A stretch of DNA of 64,000 bases from assembly GCA_037137375.1 (NCBI GenBank), contig JBAXKJ010000007.1, forward strand, positions 105,724 to 169,723, in the 5' to 3' direction. The stretch comes from CAINVV01 sp037137375 (GTDB lineage Bacteria; Bacteroidota; Bacteroidia; Bacteroidales; Prolixibacteraceae). A program made the translations under genes and the position numbers. The notes below the pieces were generated by a model. It was not told the DNA's origin. It made no database searches and saw nothing but the letters and a program-made list of their open reading frames with translations. Of the stretch, positions 51,341 to 60,086 are shown piece after piece. The first letter of the stretch is position 1. Every line of letters starts with the position of its first letter.

Positions 51341-53053
51341 TCAATAACCCGGATTTTGTTCCAGTACGGCTCCCTTATTTGCCTCGATTTCAGACCGTGG
51401 GATTGGCATCTTATTCAGTGTAGCCGGCAGGACATATCCCTTGGTCCTCACCGCTGCATTGTACTTCATGAGGTATTCGGTGAGTTTGCCCAAACGCGTC
51501 AAAGTACTAAACCTGAACTCCTCCGTATAAAGTTCCCTTGCACGTTCGTCGAGGATCAGGTCGATATTGACATCACCTGCCGTAACCGGCGTAGCCTTTG
51601 CCCGATTGCGGACCGCATTGATATCATCGGCAGCTTTCTGCAAATCCCCCTTGAGCATATATGCTTCCGCTCGCAGCAGGTAAGTCTCAGCTAACCTCAT
51701 GATATACCAGTCCTTGTAAGTACGTCCGTTGTCGTGCCACTGTTTACTGGTAGCATCCTGAAACTGGTGATAATGAACAGCCGAAACCACCTTCTTAAAT
51801 TGCGGCGAGGTAATCACATTGACAGTAGTTGGTGTGGCAATATTTGCAGCAGTAATAGGTTTTCCATAAAATTTACTGGCAGGATTAGTCCAGTAAAACA
51901 CCCGCTGAACATTGTATTCCGAATTTCGGATATCCCTGTTAAAATCACCCTTGTATTTCCAGATAAGTGAATCAGCGTACCCGGAAGCTATGATGTAACC
52001 GACAGGTCTCCCCTGTAAGGTATCCTTCAAAAAATTAGGGGCGCCATTGATGTCCTTGATGTTCCACATGGCAGGGCCCCACCATCTTTCCATACCAAAG
52101 AGACCTCCTGCAGAGTTGACATCATTTCCTCCACCCAGAATTTTTAAGTCCTGCTGGATATTCCAGATGCATTCTTTGTTGCCCTCCAGCCAGTTAAAAT
52201 TACCATCCTGGAAAAGGTCAAAATAGACATCACCCCATGGCCTGTAGGGTCCACTATAGGTAAATCCGTTGAAGGTGAAGCTTTTCCAGGCTCCAAAACG
52301 GGCCGTCATGAGGCTGCAATTCGTTCCGCCTATAACTGAAGAAGCCGCATCGATAGCTCCCTGATAATCTTTCAGACAGATCCTTATCTCTGTCAACAGG
52401 TGATAAGCCGCCTCACGGGGCGCCCTCCCACCTTTCAACTGATTAACCAAAGGCATGTACTGAACGGCAAACTCAAGGTCGCTCTTGCATTGCTTGTAAA
52501 CCTCGTCCTGTGTCGCCCTTACATAATCAAACTTGGCACCCTTGGTCTCCTCCAGCACAAGTGGAACTCCTCCCCACATGTTGGCAAGGAAATGATAAGC
52601 GAAAGCGCGAATGAATTTTGCCTCACCGACAATGGCATTCTTTTCAGCATCTGAAGCCCATTTTGCCGTAGGTTGATCCGCTCTTCCAATAATCGTGTTG
52701 GCCTGAAAAATCCAGTCATAATAACGGGCCCACCATTTGGAAGCAAAACCGGCATCAGCATTAAAAGTATTCCAGTTAAAAATCTCATTGTAAACCGTGT
52801 TACTGATTTTATAATCTGAAAAATCACAATCGATCCCAAGCATGTCAAAACTCGTCTGAGAATCTCCATCGCCAACATACATTTGGGTGCGGATGGTCAG
52901 ATAAATATTGGCCAGTGCTGCCTCGAAATTCTCCTTCGTGACGAAAGAGTTCTCCGGACTCGCAAAGTCTTTCGGTATTTCTGTCAGATTTTCTTTGCAG
53001 GAATTTCCGGCGAAAGCCAGGAGAAGTAGGATTAAGTATAATATTTTTTTCAT
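51341..53053 (-). CDS. SusD/RagB-family glycan-binding outer-membrane lipoprotein
   Basis: 570 residues, full length for the family. The signal peptide ends in a lipobox ('LLAFAGNSCKENL', lipidated Cys19). SusD N-terminal helices follow ('NSFVTKENFEAALANIYLTI'), then the TPR-like core ('AEKNAIVGEAKFIRAFAYHFLANMWGGVPLV', residues about 137-168) and the C-terminal RagB/SusD domain ('IMRLAETYLLRAEAYMLKGD', 'LDERARELYTEEFR'). The conserved closing 'MPIPRSEIEANKGAVLEQNP' is present. It sits 11 bases after SusC, forming the usual pair that captures oligosaccharides at the cell surface. Confidence 0.96.
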   Translation of the reverse strand: MKKILYLILLLLAFAGNSCKENLTEIPKDFASPENSFVTKENFEAALANIYLTIRTQMYVGDGDSQTSFDMLGIDCDFSDYKISNTVYNEIFNWNTFNADAGFASKWWARYYDWIFQANTIIGRADQPTAKWASDAEKNAIVGEAKFIRAFAYHFLANMWGGVPLVLEETKGAKFDYVRATQDEVYKQCKSDLEFAVQYMPLVNQLKGGRAPREAAYHLLTEIRICLKDYQGAIDAASSVIGGTNCSLMTARFGAWKSFTFNGFTYSGPYRPWGDVYFDLFQDGNFNWLEGNKECIWNIQQDLKILGGGNDVNSAGGLFGMERWWGPAMWNIKDINGAPNFLKDTLQGRPVGYIIASGYADSLIWKYKGDFNRDIRNSEYNVQRVFYWTNPASKFYGKPITAANIATPTTVNVITSPQFKKVVSAVHYHQFQDATSKQWHDNGRTYKDWYIMRLAETYLLRAEAYMLKGDLQKAADDINAVRNRAKATPVTAGDVNIDLILDERARELYTEEFRFSTLTRLGKLTEYLMKYNAAVRTKGYVLPATLNKMPIPRSEIEANKGAVLEQNPGY

Positions 53054-53064
53054 CGCTTTACAGA

Positions 53065-56000
53065 TTAGAAGTTAAGTGCAACTGAGAAAAGATAAGTACG
53101 GATCGATGGGATCGAGGTATCTGTCAGACCGTTATTGGTCTCAGGATCCAGTCCTACCCAGTGCGGGGCATAGGTAAAGAGGTTATCGGCGCTTAGAGAG
53201 CAGTTCAGGCCCTGAAGTCCCCAGGGCTTCACTATTTTCGTGAAATCGTAGGTCAGAGAGATCTTCTGTAGCTTGATAAAACTTCTGTCGAAATATTTCA
53301 CACCACGGTAAGCAGCGCTGCTGACATTTGGCCGCGGAAACATGGCACCAGGATTGGTAGGTGTCCAGTAATCGAAGATTGAGTGGTTCATCGCACCATT
53401 GTTGGCATAACCATCATTATAAGGAGTATTGCTGCCTGATAAATAATATCCGTTGCCTCCCCAGATGGAATACAGGTAAACCATCAACGATAACTCTTTG
53501 TATTTGAAGTTATTGGTCAAACTCCAACGGAAATTCTCCTTGGAATTTCCAATAAACTGCCTGTCCTGGTCTGAAGTAATCTTTCCGTCATTATTCACGT
53601 CTTCCAGTTTATAGGATCCCGGAAGCATACCCGTCATGATGGCAGCAGCGTCTTTGTCTGCCTGCTGCCACATGCCTGTTACCTTGTAAGTATAAATAGT
53701 TCCAAGGGACCTTCCGATGAAATAGCCGGCAGAAATCAGGTCGGCCTCGATACCTGTTTTCGGATCGGGTCCGAGGATGGTAACTACCTTATTTCTGTTG
53801 ATAGAGAAAGAGACGTCTGAGGTCCAGTTGAAATTGGCACGCTTGACATTCAGGGTACTGAGATTGAATTCCAGACCCTTGTTCTGAATCTCCCCAATGT
53901 TGGAGGTAATACTGCTTTTACCGGATGCACGTGGTAAAGGCAGACTGAACATCAGGTCGTGGGTGGCAGTTTGATAGGCATCCACGGAGCCTTTGATCCT
54001 GCTTTTCAATACGGAGAAATCGACACCTAGATTTAGTCCGGTGGTAGACTCCCAGCCGAGGTCATCATTAGCCAACGTAGAGATATACTGTGTGAAAGCA
54101 TAGGAAGCATCATTGTAGAACAAATATTTGCTTGATGCCATCTTTGCCAGGGTACTATAAGCTGCAACAGACTGATTACCATTACTTCCATAGGATGCAC
54201 GCAGAGCAATATTATCTATTGGTTTGATGTTTTTCATGAAACCTTCTTTGGAAATATTCCAGTTAACACCCACCGATGGGAAGGTACCCCATTTCTTGTT
54301 TTTGCTGAATCCGGAATATCCGTCTGTCCTGATTGTTCCGGTGAGAGAATATTTATTGTCGTAAGTATAGGTTCCACGGGCCATTTTACCGAAACCAGTG
54401 GTCTCGCCTCCACCGGTCGAGACTTTCTGGATCTTGCCATCCTGCAAACGATAGGTTCCCAAGGCCGCATTGTCAAAGCTTTCCGCATAGGCTACCTGGC
54501 TATCGTAAACAGTATGCTCATAAGAATAGAGCAGGGTCAGGTCGACATTGTGTTTCTGAGAGAAGGTGTTGTTGTACTTGATGATATTATCCATCATCGT
54601 GCTGTAAGTATTGTTGATTCCTCTTTGACCGGTCCCAGCTTTGGCCAAACCATCCAGTGTGTTTTTGTCGTAGAAATAGTATCTGTTTGACCAGTTAAGC
54701 GTATTGGAATAAGTTGCATTGTAGGAAAGTCCTTTCACCCATGGAACCTTAATCACTGCTGAAATAACAGCATTCAAGCTATTCCGCTTGTCAAGGTCCT
54801 CTGTTGCCATCTGCCAGAATGGGTTATTAAAAGAGGTCGTAGTCTGGGGAAATTGTTTATAAGTCCCGTCGTCATTGAAAAGCGACGCATAAGGGCTGAA
54901 CCAGTTTGGGCTACTGCCGCTGGCACTGGTTCCCATACCATAAATGGATGAACCAGAATAATCCCTTAAGCTGTAATTGCTCTTTATCCCAAGATTGAAC
55001 CAGCTGGTCAGGTCACTGTCAATGTTGATCCTTCCAGTTAAGGACTTGTATTCATCATTGAGAATTACACCCTTTTGCCTGATTATGTTGGCAGAAATAA
55101 AATATCGGCTCTTTTCTGTCCTGTTCGATACGCTCACAGAAGTATTGAAAGCATGTCCCATCTGGCTAAACAGGGAATGTGGATCTTCCAGCGTCGGCTT
55201 GTGATCAGGTGTAGCCCTGTAATTTTTTTGCTCCTCAACCTGCATATAGAGGTCTACCTTGGCGGGATCCGCTTCCAGGCCATTAGCCGACCTGATGTCC
55301 AGCAATCGCTGTAAATAGCCCTTTGCATCATATACTTTTAGAGCCTCCAGCTCATTGCTGATACCATAGCTGGATTTCACTTCAAACCTTGGTTTACCGT
55401 CAATACCGGTACCTCTCTTAGTTTCGATCAGGATGACGCCGTTGGCGGAACGCGAACCATAAACCGCTGCTGCACTGGCATCCTTCAAAACCGTAAAACT
55501 TTCAATGTCGTTGGGGGAGATATCTGAGATAGTTCCACTAAATACCGCACCGTCCACAATAATCAAGGGTGAGCTTCCTGCTGCCTGTGATTTCTGTCCG
55601 CGGATGGTCATTCCGGCCTCACCTCCTGCCGTGTTGGTACCGCCTACATTCAATCCGGGAATAGTTCCCTTGACGGTTTCCAAAACGTTGTTCACCGGAA
55701 CCATTTTATATTCATCCAGCTTCGCGGTAGAGACGGCGCCGGTCACTGCATTCTTCTTCTGCGTACCATAACCAATGGCTACAACCTCTTCGAGCCCGAT
55801 ACTCTCATCGGCGAGTACGACATTAATAACCGACTGATTACCAATTACAATTTCTTGTGATTTCATGCCCACAAAAGAGAAAACCAAGATCTTCGCATCC
55901 CGGGGAAGGGAGAAATTATAACTACCGTCATTGTTGGTGGTAACGCCCATGGTCGTACCCTTTACCACAACCGAGACACCTACAATCGGTACCCCTCCCG

Positions 56001-56421
56001 AGTCGGTGACTTTACCCGTTATCTTGCCGCCCTGTTGAGCTGAGTCGTTATCAGAGGTCTCTCTGGGCTTGATGATAATATTCTTTCCGATGATCTCATA
56101 ATTGACGCTTTTATCTCCAAAAACGGCCGACAATATTTCGTCAATTTTAACATCTTTCACATTCACTGAAACCCTTTGCTGATCGTTGGTTTGCTCTTTG
56201 TTATAAAAGAAAAAGAAATCAGACTGTTTCTCGATGGCATCGAATACTTCGGCAATGGTGGCGTTCTCCATTTTAAGGGTCAATCGGGTATTTTGCGAAT
56301 ACACGCTCGCGCTTACACTGCTAATGGTGACGATTAAAATTAATAGGTATAGTTTCATAACTCTGCTTAGTTTTTTTAACAAGAGTTCTCTCCCCCTGTT
56401 CGGATCGGGATTTTTTTTCAT
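53065..56421 (-). CDS. SusC/RagA-family TonB-dependent transporter with STN signalling domain
   Basis: 1118 residues. After a signal peptide (ending near 'SSVSASVYSQ') comes an STN (secretin/TonB short N-terminal) domain, about 48-120 ('NATIAEVFDAIEKQSDFFFF' and 'YEIIGKNIIIKP'). The CarbopepD_reg domain follows ('ITGKVTDSGGVPIVGVSVVV'), then the TonB box and plug ('EEVVAIGYGTQKKNAVTGAV') and the barrel ending in 'YLFSVALNF'. The STN domain contacts FecR-type anti-sigma factors in the periplasm. That matches the fecR and ECF sigma genes just upstream, so substrate binding should switch the PUL on. Confidence 0.96.
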   Translation of the reverse strand: MKKNPDPNRGRELLLKKLSRVMKLYLLILIVTISSVSASVYSQNTRLTLKMENATIAEVFDAIEKQSDFFFFYNKEQTNDQQRVSVNVKDVKIDEILSAVFGDKSVNYEIIGKNIIIKPRETSDNDSAQQGGKITGKVTDSGGVPIVGVSVVVKGTTMGVTTNNDGSYNFSLPRDAKILVFSFVGMKSQEIVIGNQSVINVVLADESIGLEEVVAIGYGTQKKNAVTGAVSTAKLDEYKMVPVNNVLETVKGTIPGLNVGGTNTAGGEAGMTIRGQKSQAAGSSPLIIVDGAVFSGTISDISPNDIESFTVLKDASAAAVYGSRSANGVILIETKRGTGIDGKPRFEVKSSYGISNELEALKVYDAKGYLQRLLDIRSANGLEADPAKVDLYMQVEEQKNYRATPDHKPTLEDPHSLFSQMGHAFNTSVSVSNRTEKSRYFISANIIRQKGVILNDEYKSLTGRINIDSDLTSWFNLGIKSNYSLRDYSGSSIYGMGTSASGSSPNWFSPYASLFNDDGTYKQFPQTTTSFNNPFWQMATEDLDKRNSLNAVISAVIKVPWVKGLSYNATYSNTLNWSNRYYFYDKNTLDGLAKAGTGQRGINNTYSTMMDNIIKYNNTFSQKHNVDLTLLYSYEHTVYDSQVAYAESFDNAALGTYRLQDGKIQKVSTGGGETTGFGKMARGTYTYDNKYSLTGTIRTDGYSGFSKNKKWGTFPSVGVNWNISKEGFMKNIKPIDNIALRASYGSNGNQSVAAYSTLAKMASSKYLFYNDASYAFTQYISTLANDDLGWESTTGLNLGVDFSVLKSRIKGSVDAYQTATHDLMFSLPLPRASGKSSITSNIGEIQNKGLEFNLSTLNVKRANFNWTSDVSFSINRNKVVTILGPDPKTGIEADLISAGYFIGRSLGTIYTYKVTGMWQQADKDAAAIMTGMLPGSYKLEDVNNDGKITSDQDRQFIGNSKENFRWSLTNNFKYKELSLMVYLYSIWGGNGYYLSGSNTPYNDGYANNGAMNHSIFDYWTPTNPGAMFPRPNVSSAAYRGVKYFDRSFIKLQKISLTYDFTKIVKPWGLQGLNCSLSADNLFTYAPHWVGLDPETNNGLTDTSIPSIRTYLFSVALNF

Positions 56422-56483
56422 ATTTTTGGTTGTTTTAAATAAATAAAATGATCTGATCGTTTTCCGCCTCCGGGCGTTTTTTT

Positions 56484-56509
56484 GCGGGAATAGGTGGTAC
56501 TATTCCCGC
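56484..56509. other. Perfect 10-base-pair hairpin between fecR and susC
   Basis: GCGGGAATAG and CTATTCCCGC pair around a 6-base loop. On the transcribed minus strand it is followed by A residues, not U, so it is not a standard terminator. It lies in the susC leader region and could be an RNA processing or stability element or a DNA-binding site. Confidence 0.55.
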
Positions 56510-56572
56510 TTCTTTAAGCGGTCTTCTCCTCGTAAAGTTATCTTCTCATAGGCAATACAAATTAAAATATTT

Positions 56573-57571
56573 TCACTCCAGCCAGACCTCGCGGCCTTTG
56601 ATGGTGTAACTCATCTTAACACTGTGCTTCAGCGTCTCAAACGCGTCCAGTAAGTCCTCATCATAACTGAACATCCCCCGGAATCTGCGGTTTTCCAGTT
56701 TCGGGTTATTGATGTGGATTTTGATATCATAAAGCCGTTCCAATTCAGTGAGGATAGTCCTCAGATCGGCATCCCTGAACAGATATTTCTCACCTTTCCA
56801 CGAACTATAAAGAGATGGATCAACTTTACTAATATGCAATTTGTTGGATTGAGTATCAAAAATCGCCTGCTCCCCCGGATGCAAAATACTAGGAATAGAA
56901 CCCGGCAGACCGGCAGTTAGTTCGATGGAACCTTCTTCGAGGGTAGTCACTATATTGACCTCAGCAGGATAGGCTTTCATATTAAATACGGTGCCCAAAA
57001 CTCTCACGGTAGCCCGGGAAGTTATCACATAAAAAGGTCTCTTTGAGTCTTTGGCAACTTTAAAATAACCTTCACCAGACAATTTCACCTCCCTTTTGTC
57101 TCCTTGATTATCAGATGGATAACTAAGTGTGGATCCTGCATTCAACCAGACTTCCGATCCGTCTGCCATATTAACGATGGCGATGTGTTTCTTGGGAGCG
57201 GTTACGGTATTCCAGGTCAACACCTTACCAGGAAGGTTCGTCTGTCCGATATACCAGCCCAGCATTAACATCAGGGGTAATAGAACAGCAGCCGCTGACC
57301 CCACCAGCCAAAGGATTCTTCTGCTTAACCTTTGTTGCGTAACAGATTGAGCAATAATTTGATCCTTAACCTCTTGCTTGCCATCTTGAATAGCCTGATC
57401 TTCAATCGGTTGAAGAGAGTTGTTCCAAACCCTGACGGTTGCTTCAAAAATCCTCAGATTCTCTTCGCTTGAGTTCTTCCAGTTCTCCAGTTGTTCATTT
57501 TCTGCAGGAGTACTGTTTCCGGAGATATAAGATGCTATTTGTGGGTATTTGTCTTCGTCGGACGGAGTCAT
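56573..57571 (-). CDS. FecR-family anti-sigma factor with DUF4974
   Basis: 332 residues. A cytoplasmic N-terminus of about 90 residues should bind the sigma factor. One membrane helix follows ('ILWLVGSAAAVLLPLMLMLGWYIG', about 85-108). A periplasmic FecR domain comes next ('KHIAIVNMADGSEVWLNAGS', 'VKLSGEGYFKVAKDSKRPFYV', 'RVLGTVFNMKAYPAEVNIVT'). A C-terminal DUF4974 ('LFRDADLRTILTELERLYDI') resembles an STN domain. It relays the state of the STN-containing SusC to the ECF sigma factor. It lies 64 bases after the sigma gene and 151 bases before susC, all in one direction. Confidence 0.95.
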   Translation of the reverse strand: MTPSDEDKYPQIASYISGNSTPAENEQLENWKNSSEENLRIFEATVRVWNNSLQPIEDQAIQDGKQEVKDQIIAQSVTQQRLSRRILWLVGSAAAVLLPLMLMLGWYIGQTNLPGKVLTWNTVTAPKKHIAIVNMADGSEVWLNAGSTLSYPSDNQGDKREVKLSGEGYFKVAKDSKRPFYVITSRATVRVLGTVFNMKAYPAEVNIVTTLEEGSIELTAGLPGSIPSILHPGEQAIFDTQSNKLHISKVDPSLYSSWKGEKYLFRDADLRTILTELERLYDIKIHINNPKLENRRFRGMFSYDEDLLDAFETLKHSVKMSYTIKGREVWLE

Positions 57572-57635
57572 GAAGCATCAGGATTGGTTATTTGATACTA
57601 CGACGTGGAGTCACAAAATTACCCTGTAATGAATA

Positions 57636-58205
57636 TCAACTATTTTTCGACAGAATGAAAAATAGCAACTGAATATTCTGATCTTCAGTGAGTTTAATTC
57701 TTAATTTCTTCAAGGCAATTCCCATCTGCATCTCTACAGTCTTCACAGAGATATCCAGTTTCTTTGCGATTTCAAGGTATTTCATCTCTTCGAAACGGCA
57801 AAGCAGAAATATTTCACGGCATTTAGGGGGCAATTCATTAATAGCTGCATTGATACGGGCATTCAGTTCGGCCTCTTCAATCAGGTTTTTGTCGTAGGAA
57901 ATATGATCTGGATGAAGTTTCTCGAGATATTTGTGCTCAACAGCCTCATGCCTGATCTCGTCTAGTGCATAGTTGCGGACAGTTCTGAAAAGATAAGATT
58001 TTAAAGATTGAGTGATGTCTAGCTTGTCTCGCTTCATCCAGAGGTCGACGAAAACTTGCTGCACAAGTGAGCGGGACTCATCGGGGTCGTGCAGGTATTT
58101 ATCGGCATAAAAACACAAAACCGGATAATAGTGGTCAAATGCTTCAGTAAAAGATTTTTCGTCCCCCAGATAAATTTTATGTAATATTTCAGGATCGCCC
58201 CTCAT
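57636..58205 (-). CDS. ECF RNA polymerase sigma factor (Bacteroidota PUL type)
   Basis: 189 residues. Region 2 covers about 20-90 ('FDHYYPVLCFYADKYLHDPD' and 'FVDLWMKRDKLDITQSLKSYLFRTVRNYALDEI'). Region 4 covers about 125-175 ('ELPPKCREIFLLCRFEEMKY' then the HTH 'LEIAKKLDISVKTVEMQMGI'). This is the typical sigma-70 factor of Bacteroides-type cis/trans-envelope signalling units, paired with the FecR gene downstream. It should direct polymerase to the susC promoter of this PUL. A short 5' gap contains no feature I can assign. Confidence 0.95.
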   Translation of the reverse strand: MRGDPEILHKIYLGDEKSFTEAFDHYYPVLCFYADKYLHDPDESRSLVQQVFVDLWMKRDKLDITQSLKSYLFRTVRNYALDEIRHEAVEHKYLEKLHPDHISYDKNLIEEAELNARINAAINELPPKCREIFLLCRFEEMKYLEIAKKLDISVKTVEMQMGIALKKLRIKLTEDQNIQLLFFILSKNS

Positions 58206-58342
58206 CGTAACCGAAAGTATCGTCTTGGATTAGTCACGTAAATATATAACAAAGTGTGCATCCGGAACAATTGCACTTTGAAATAAAAATCACCTGCCGT
58301 TAACTTGTTTCTGCTGAATTTAGGTATTTATTACCTTCCGCA

Positions 58343-60061
58343 CTAAAAGGACGTCTCATACTTTAAAATTACCCCAATGGTGACACCCGTAGTATTCTTC
58401 AATAAATCTGTCACATAAACCCTGGCGTATAAATAAGGAAGAGTCGGCGAGGTCAGATCTTTTGATTTCTTGTACCGGATAACATATCCATGTCCTACCT
58501 GGATGGCCCTGTTTGGAGTATAACCTGTTGTTGGTTTTGTTACAACATTACCCAGACCGCTTACTATTCCCATGTCAGCTTCCTCTCCCCCGATACCTCC
58601 AAGTCCCCACCAAATTGGATTCGTCATGGATCCGCTGTTATTTTGTACAACTGCAGTATGATAAGTGAAATTCAGCGTGCCTTCCAAACCAAAAACGATA
58701 GTTACATAAGGGTAAGTGTACCCATTCAATTGATAGGGCCCATCTGCGGCTAGGCCTGAATACAAGGTTATGGGCTTATCGTTGAAATTAATCGAGATAC
58801 CTAAAGCATTTGGTGGATCAGTCGTGAAAGAAATTTCATTGCCATAAGACGTCCCAACACTATTTGTAGCGTATGCCCTTAAATAATAGGTAGTAGCTGC
58901 TAATAAACCTGTAATACTACTGCTAAAGCTCCCGACACCAGTTCCATCAGAAGTTTTGTTACCCGATATGGTGGGCGAAGAAGTTGTACTCCAACAAACT
59001 CCTCTTGCCGTGACTGTTGCACTTCCATCAGATGTAACATTTCCTCCACCTGTAGCAGTTGTTTTTCCAACGGATGTAACATTAGTGGTTGTAACGGATG
59101 GGGGATTGGCCGATGTCTTGAATGTTACTTCATTTCCATAAATAGTTCCAACCGAATTGGTCGAATATGCCCTAACATAATAGGTTGTATTAGGAATTAA
59201 ACCAGTCAGGGAACTAGTAAATGTGCCTATTCCGGTACCATCAGTAGTCTTATTGCCGGAAATTGTAGGAGAAGTGGTCGCTCCCCAACAAACTCCTCTG
59301 GCAGTAATTGCTGCTCCTCCATCGTTGGTGATGTTTCCACCACTTGTTCCTGTGGTCGTTGTGATGTTGGAAACGCCAATGGTATTAATCATAGATATAC
59401 CATTTAATGTTCTGAAATTGAACTCATTCCCATAAGTCGTCCCGGCGGCATTAATGGCATACGCCCTTACAAAGTAGTTGGTGTTAGAGAGTAGACCAGT
59501 CATCGTACTAGTAAATGAGCCTGTCCCAGTCCCATCTGTTGTCTTGCTTCCTGCAATTGTTGGATTCGAGGTAGTTGCCCAACAGACTCCCCTCGCCGAA
59601 ATAGGAGAACCACCATCAGTGGTAATTGAACCTCCAGAGACAGCAGAAAGAGCAGTTATTGTTCCTACAAAATTTGTTGTGACCCCACCGGCAGCCAAAA
59701 TTGGCCTTACTTGTGCGGTCACACTATTACTCTGGTTACTACCTGCTGTTGCGATTAAAGTGTAGCTATGAATTTTGCCTCCTTCAGTAATGCTGCCGTC
59801 AACATATTGATTCATTCCTTTCTCAATGTTTAAATCACCTGTTTGTATACCATCAACCGTTTTTCCAAGTTTAAATCCGTCGATTTGATTGACGGTTTGA
59901 ATCCAGTTCAATTTAATGGTCAGACCTTCCTGCACCGCTTTGAAATTTGTGGGTGACCAATAGTCCTTGGGACAATTTGGATCAAAAGGATTGTTCCAAA
60001 AGAGCTTTTGACAACTCATCAAGGTGAGAAGAAATATAGACAAGAAAATATATTTTTTCAT
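58343..60061 (-). CDS. Lipoprotein with three tandem FN3-like repeats
   Basis: 572 residues from ATG 60061, set by the lipoprotein signal 'MKKYIFLSIFLLTLMSC' (lipidated Cys17). A single FN3-like module (about 35-120) precedes three repeats of about 95 residues that share 'ARGVCW', 'PTIxGxKTxDGTGxGxF', 'TGLxxNTxYYVRAYA' and 'GTxYGNE'. A C-terminal domain (about 420-572) ends in 'LKNTTGVTIGVILKYETSF', beta-rich, perhaps a ligand-binding or surface domain. Repeats of this kind are common in Bacteroidota surface proteins. It lies 25 bases after the PEGA-protein gene and is the last in a three-gene unit. Function unknown. Confidence 0.85.
   Translation of the reverse strand: MKKYIFLSIFLLTLMSCQKLFWNNPFDPNCPKDYWSPTNFKAVQEGLTIKLNWIQTVNQIDGFKLGKTVDGIQTGDLNIEKGMNQYVDGSITEGGKIHSYTLIATAGSNQSNSVTAQVRPILAAGGVTTNFVGTITALSAVSGGSITTDGGSPISARGVCWATTSNPTIAGSKTTDGTGTGSFTSTMTGLLSNTNYFVRAYAINAAGTTYGNEFNFRTLNGISMINTIGVSNITTTTGTSGGNITNDGGAAITARGVCWGATTSPTISGNKTTDGTGIGTFTSSLTGLIPNTTYYVRAYSTNSVGTIYGNEVTFKTSANPPSVTTTNVTSVGKTTATGGGNVTSDGSATVTARGVCWSTTSSPTISGNKTSDGTGVGSFSSSITGLLAATTYYLRAYATNSVGTSYGNEISFTTDPPNALGISINFNDKPITLYSGLAADGPYQLNGYTYPYVTIVFGLEGTLNFTYHTAVVQNNSGSMTNPIWWGLGGIGGEEADMGIVSGLGNVVTKPTTGYTPNRAIQVGHGYVIRYKKSKDLTSPTLPYLYARVYVTDLLKNTTGVTIGVILKYETSF
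58820..59692 (-). repeat. Three tandem coding repeats of about 290 bases
   Basis: The repeats encode residues about 132-227, 231-325 and 329-422 of the lipoprotein (numbered from 60085). DNA identity is highest around the segments for 'ARGVCW' and 'KTTDGTG', so copy-number change by recombination is possible. Confidence 0.8.
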
Positions 60062-60086
60062 AAGATTGGTTTTTAAGGAGATCATA

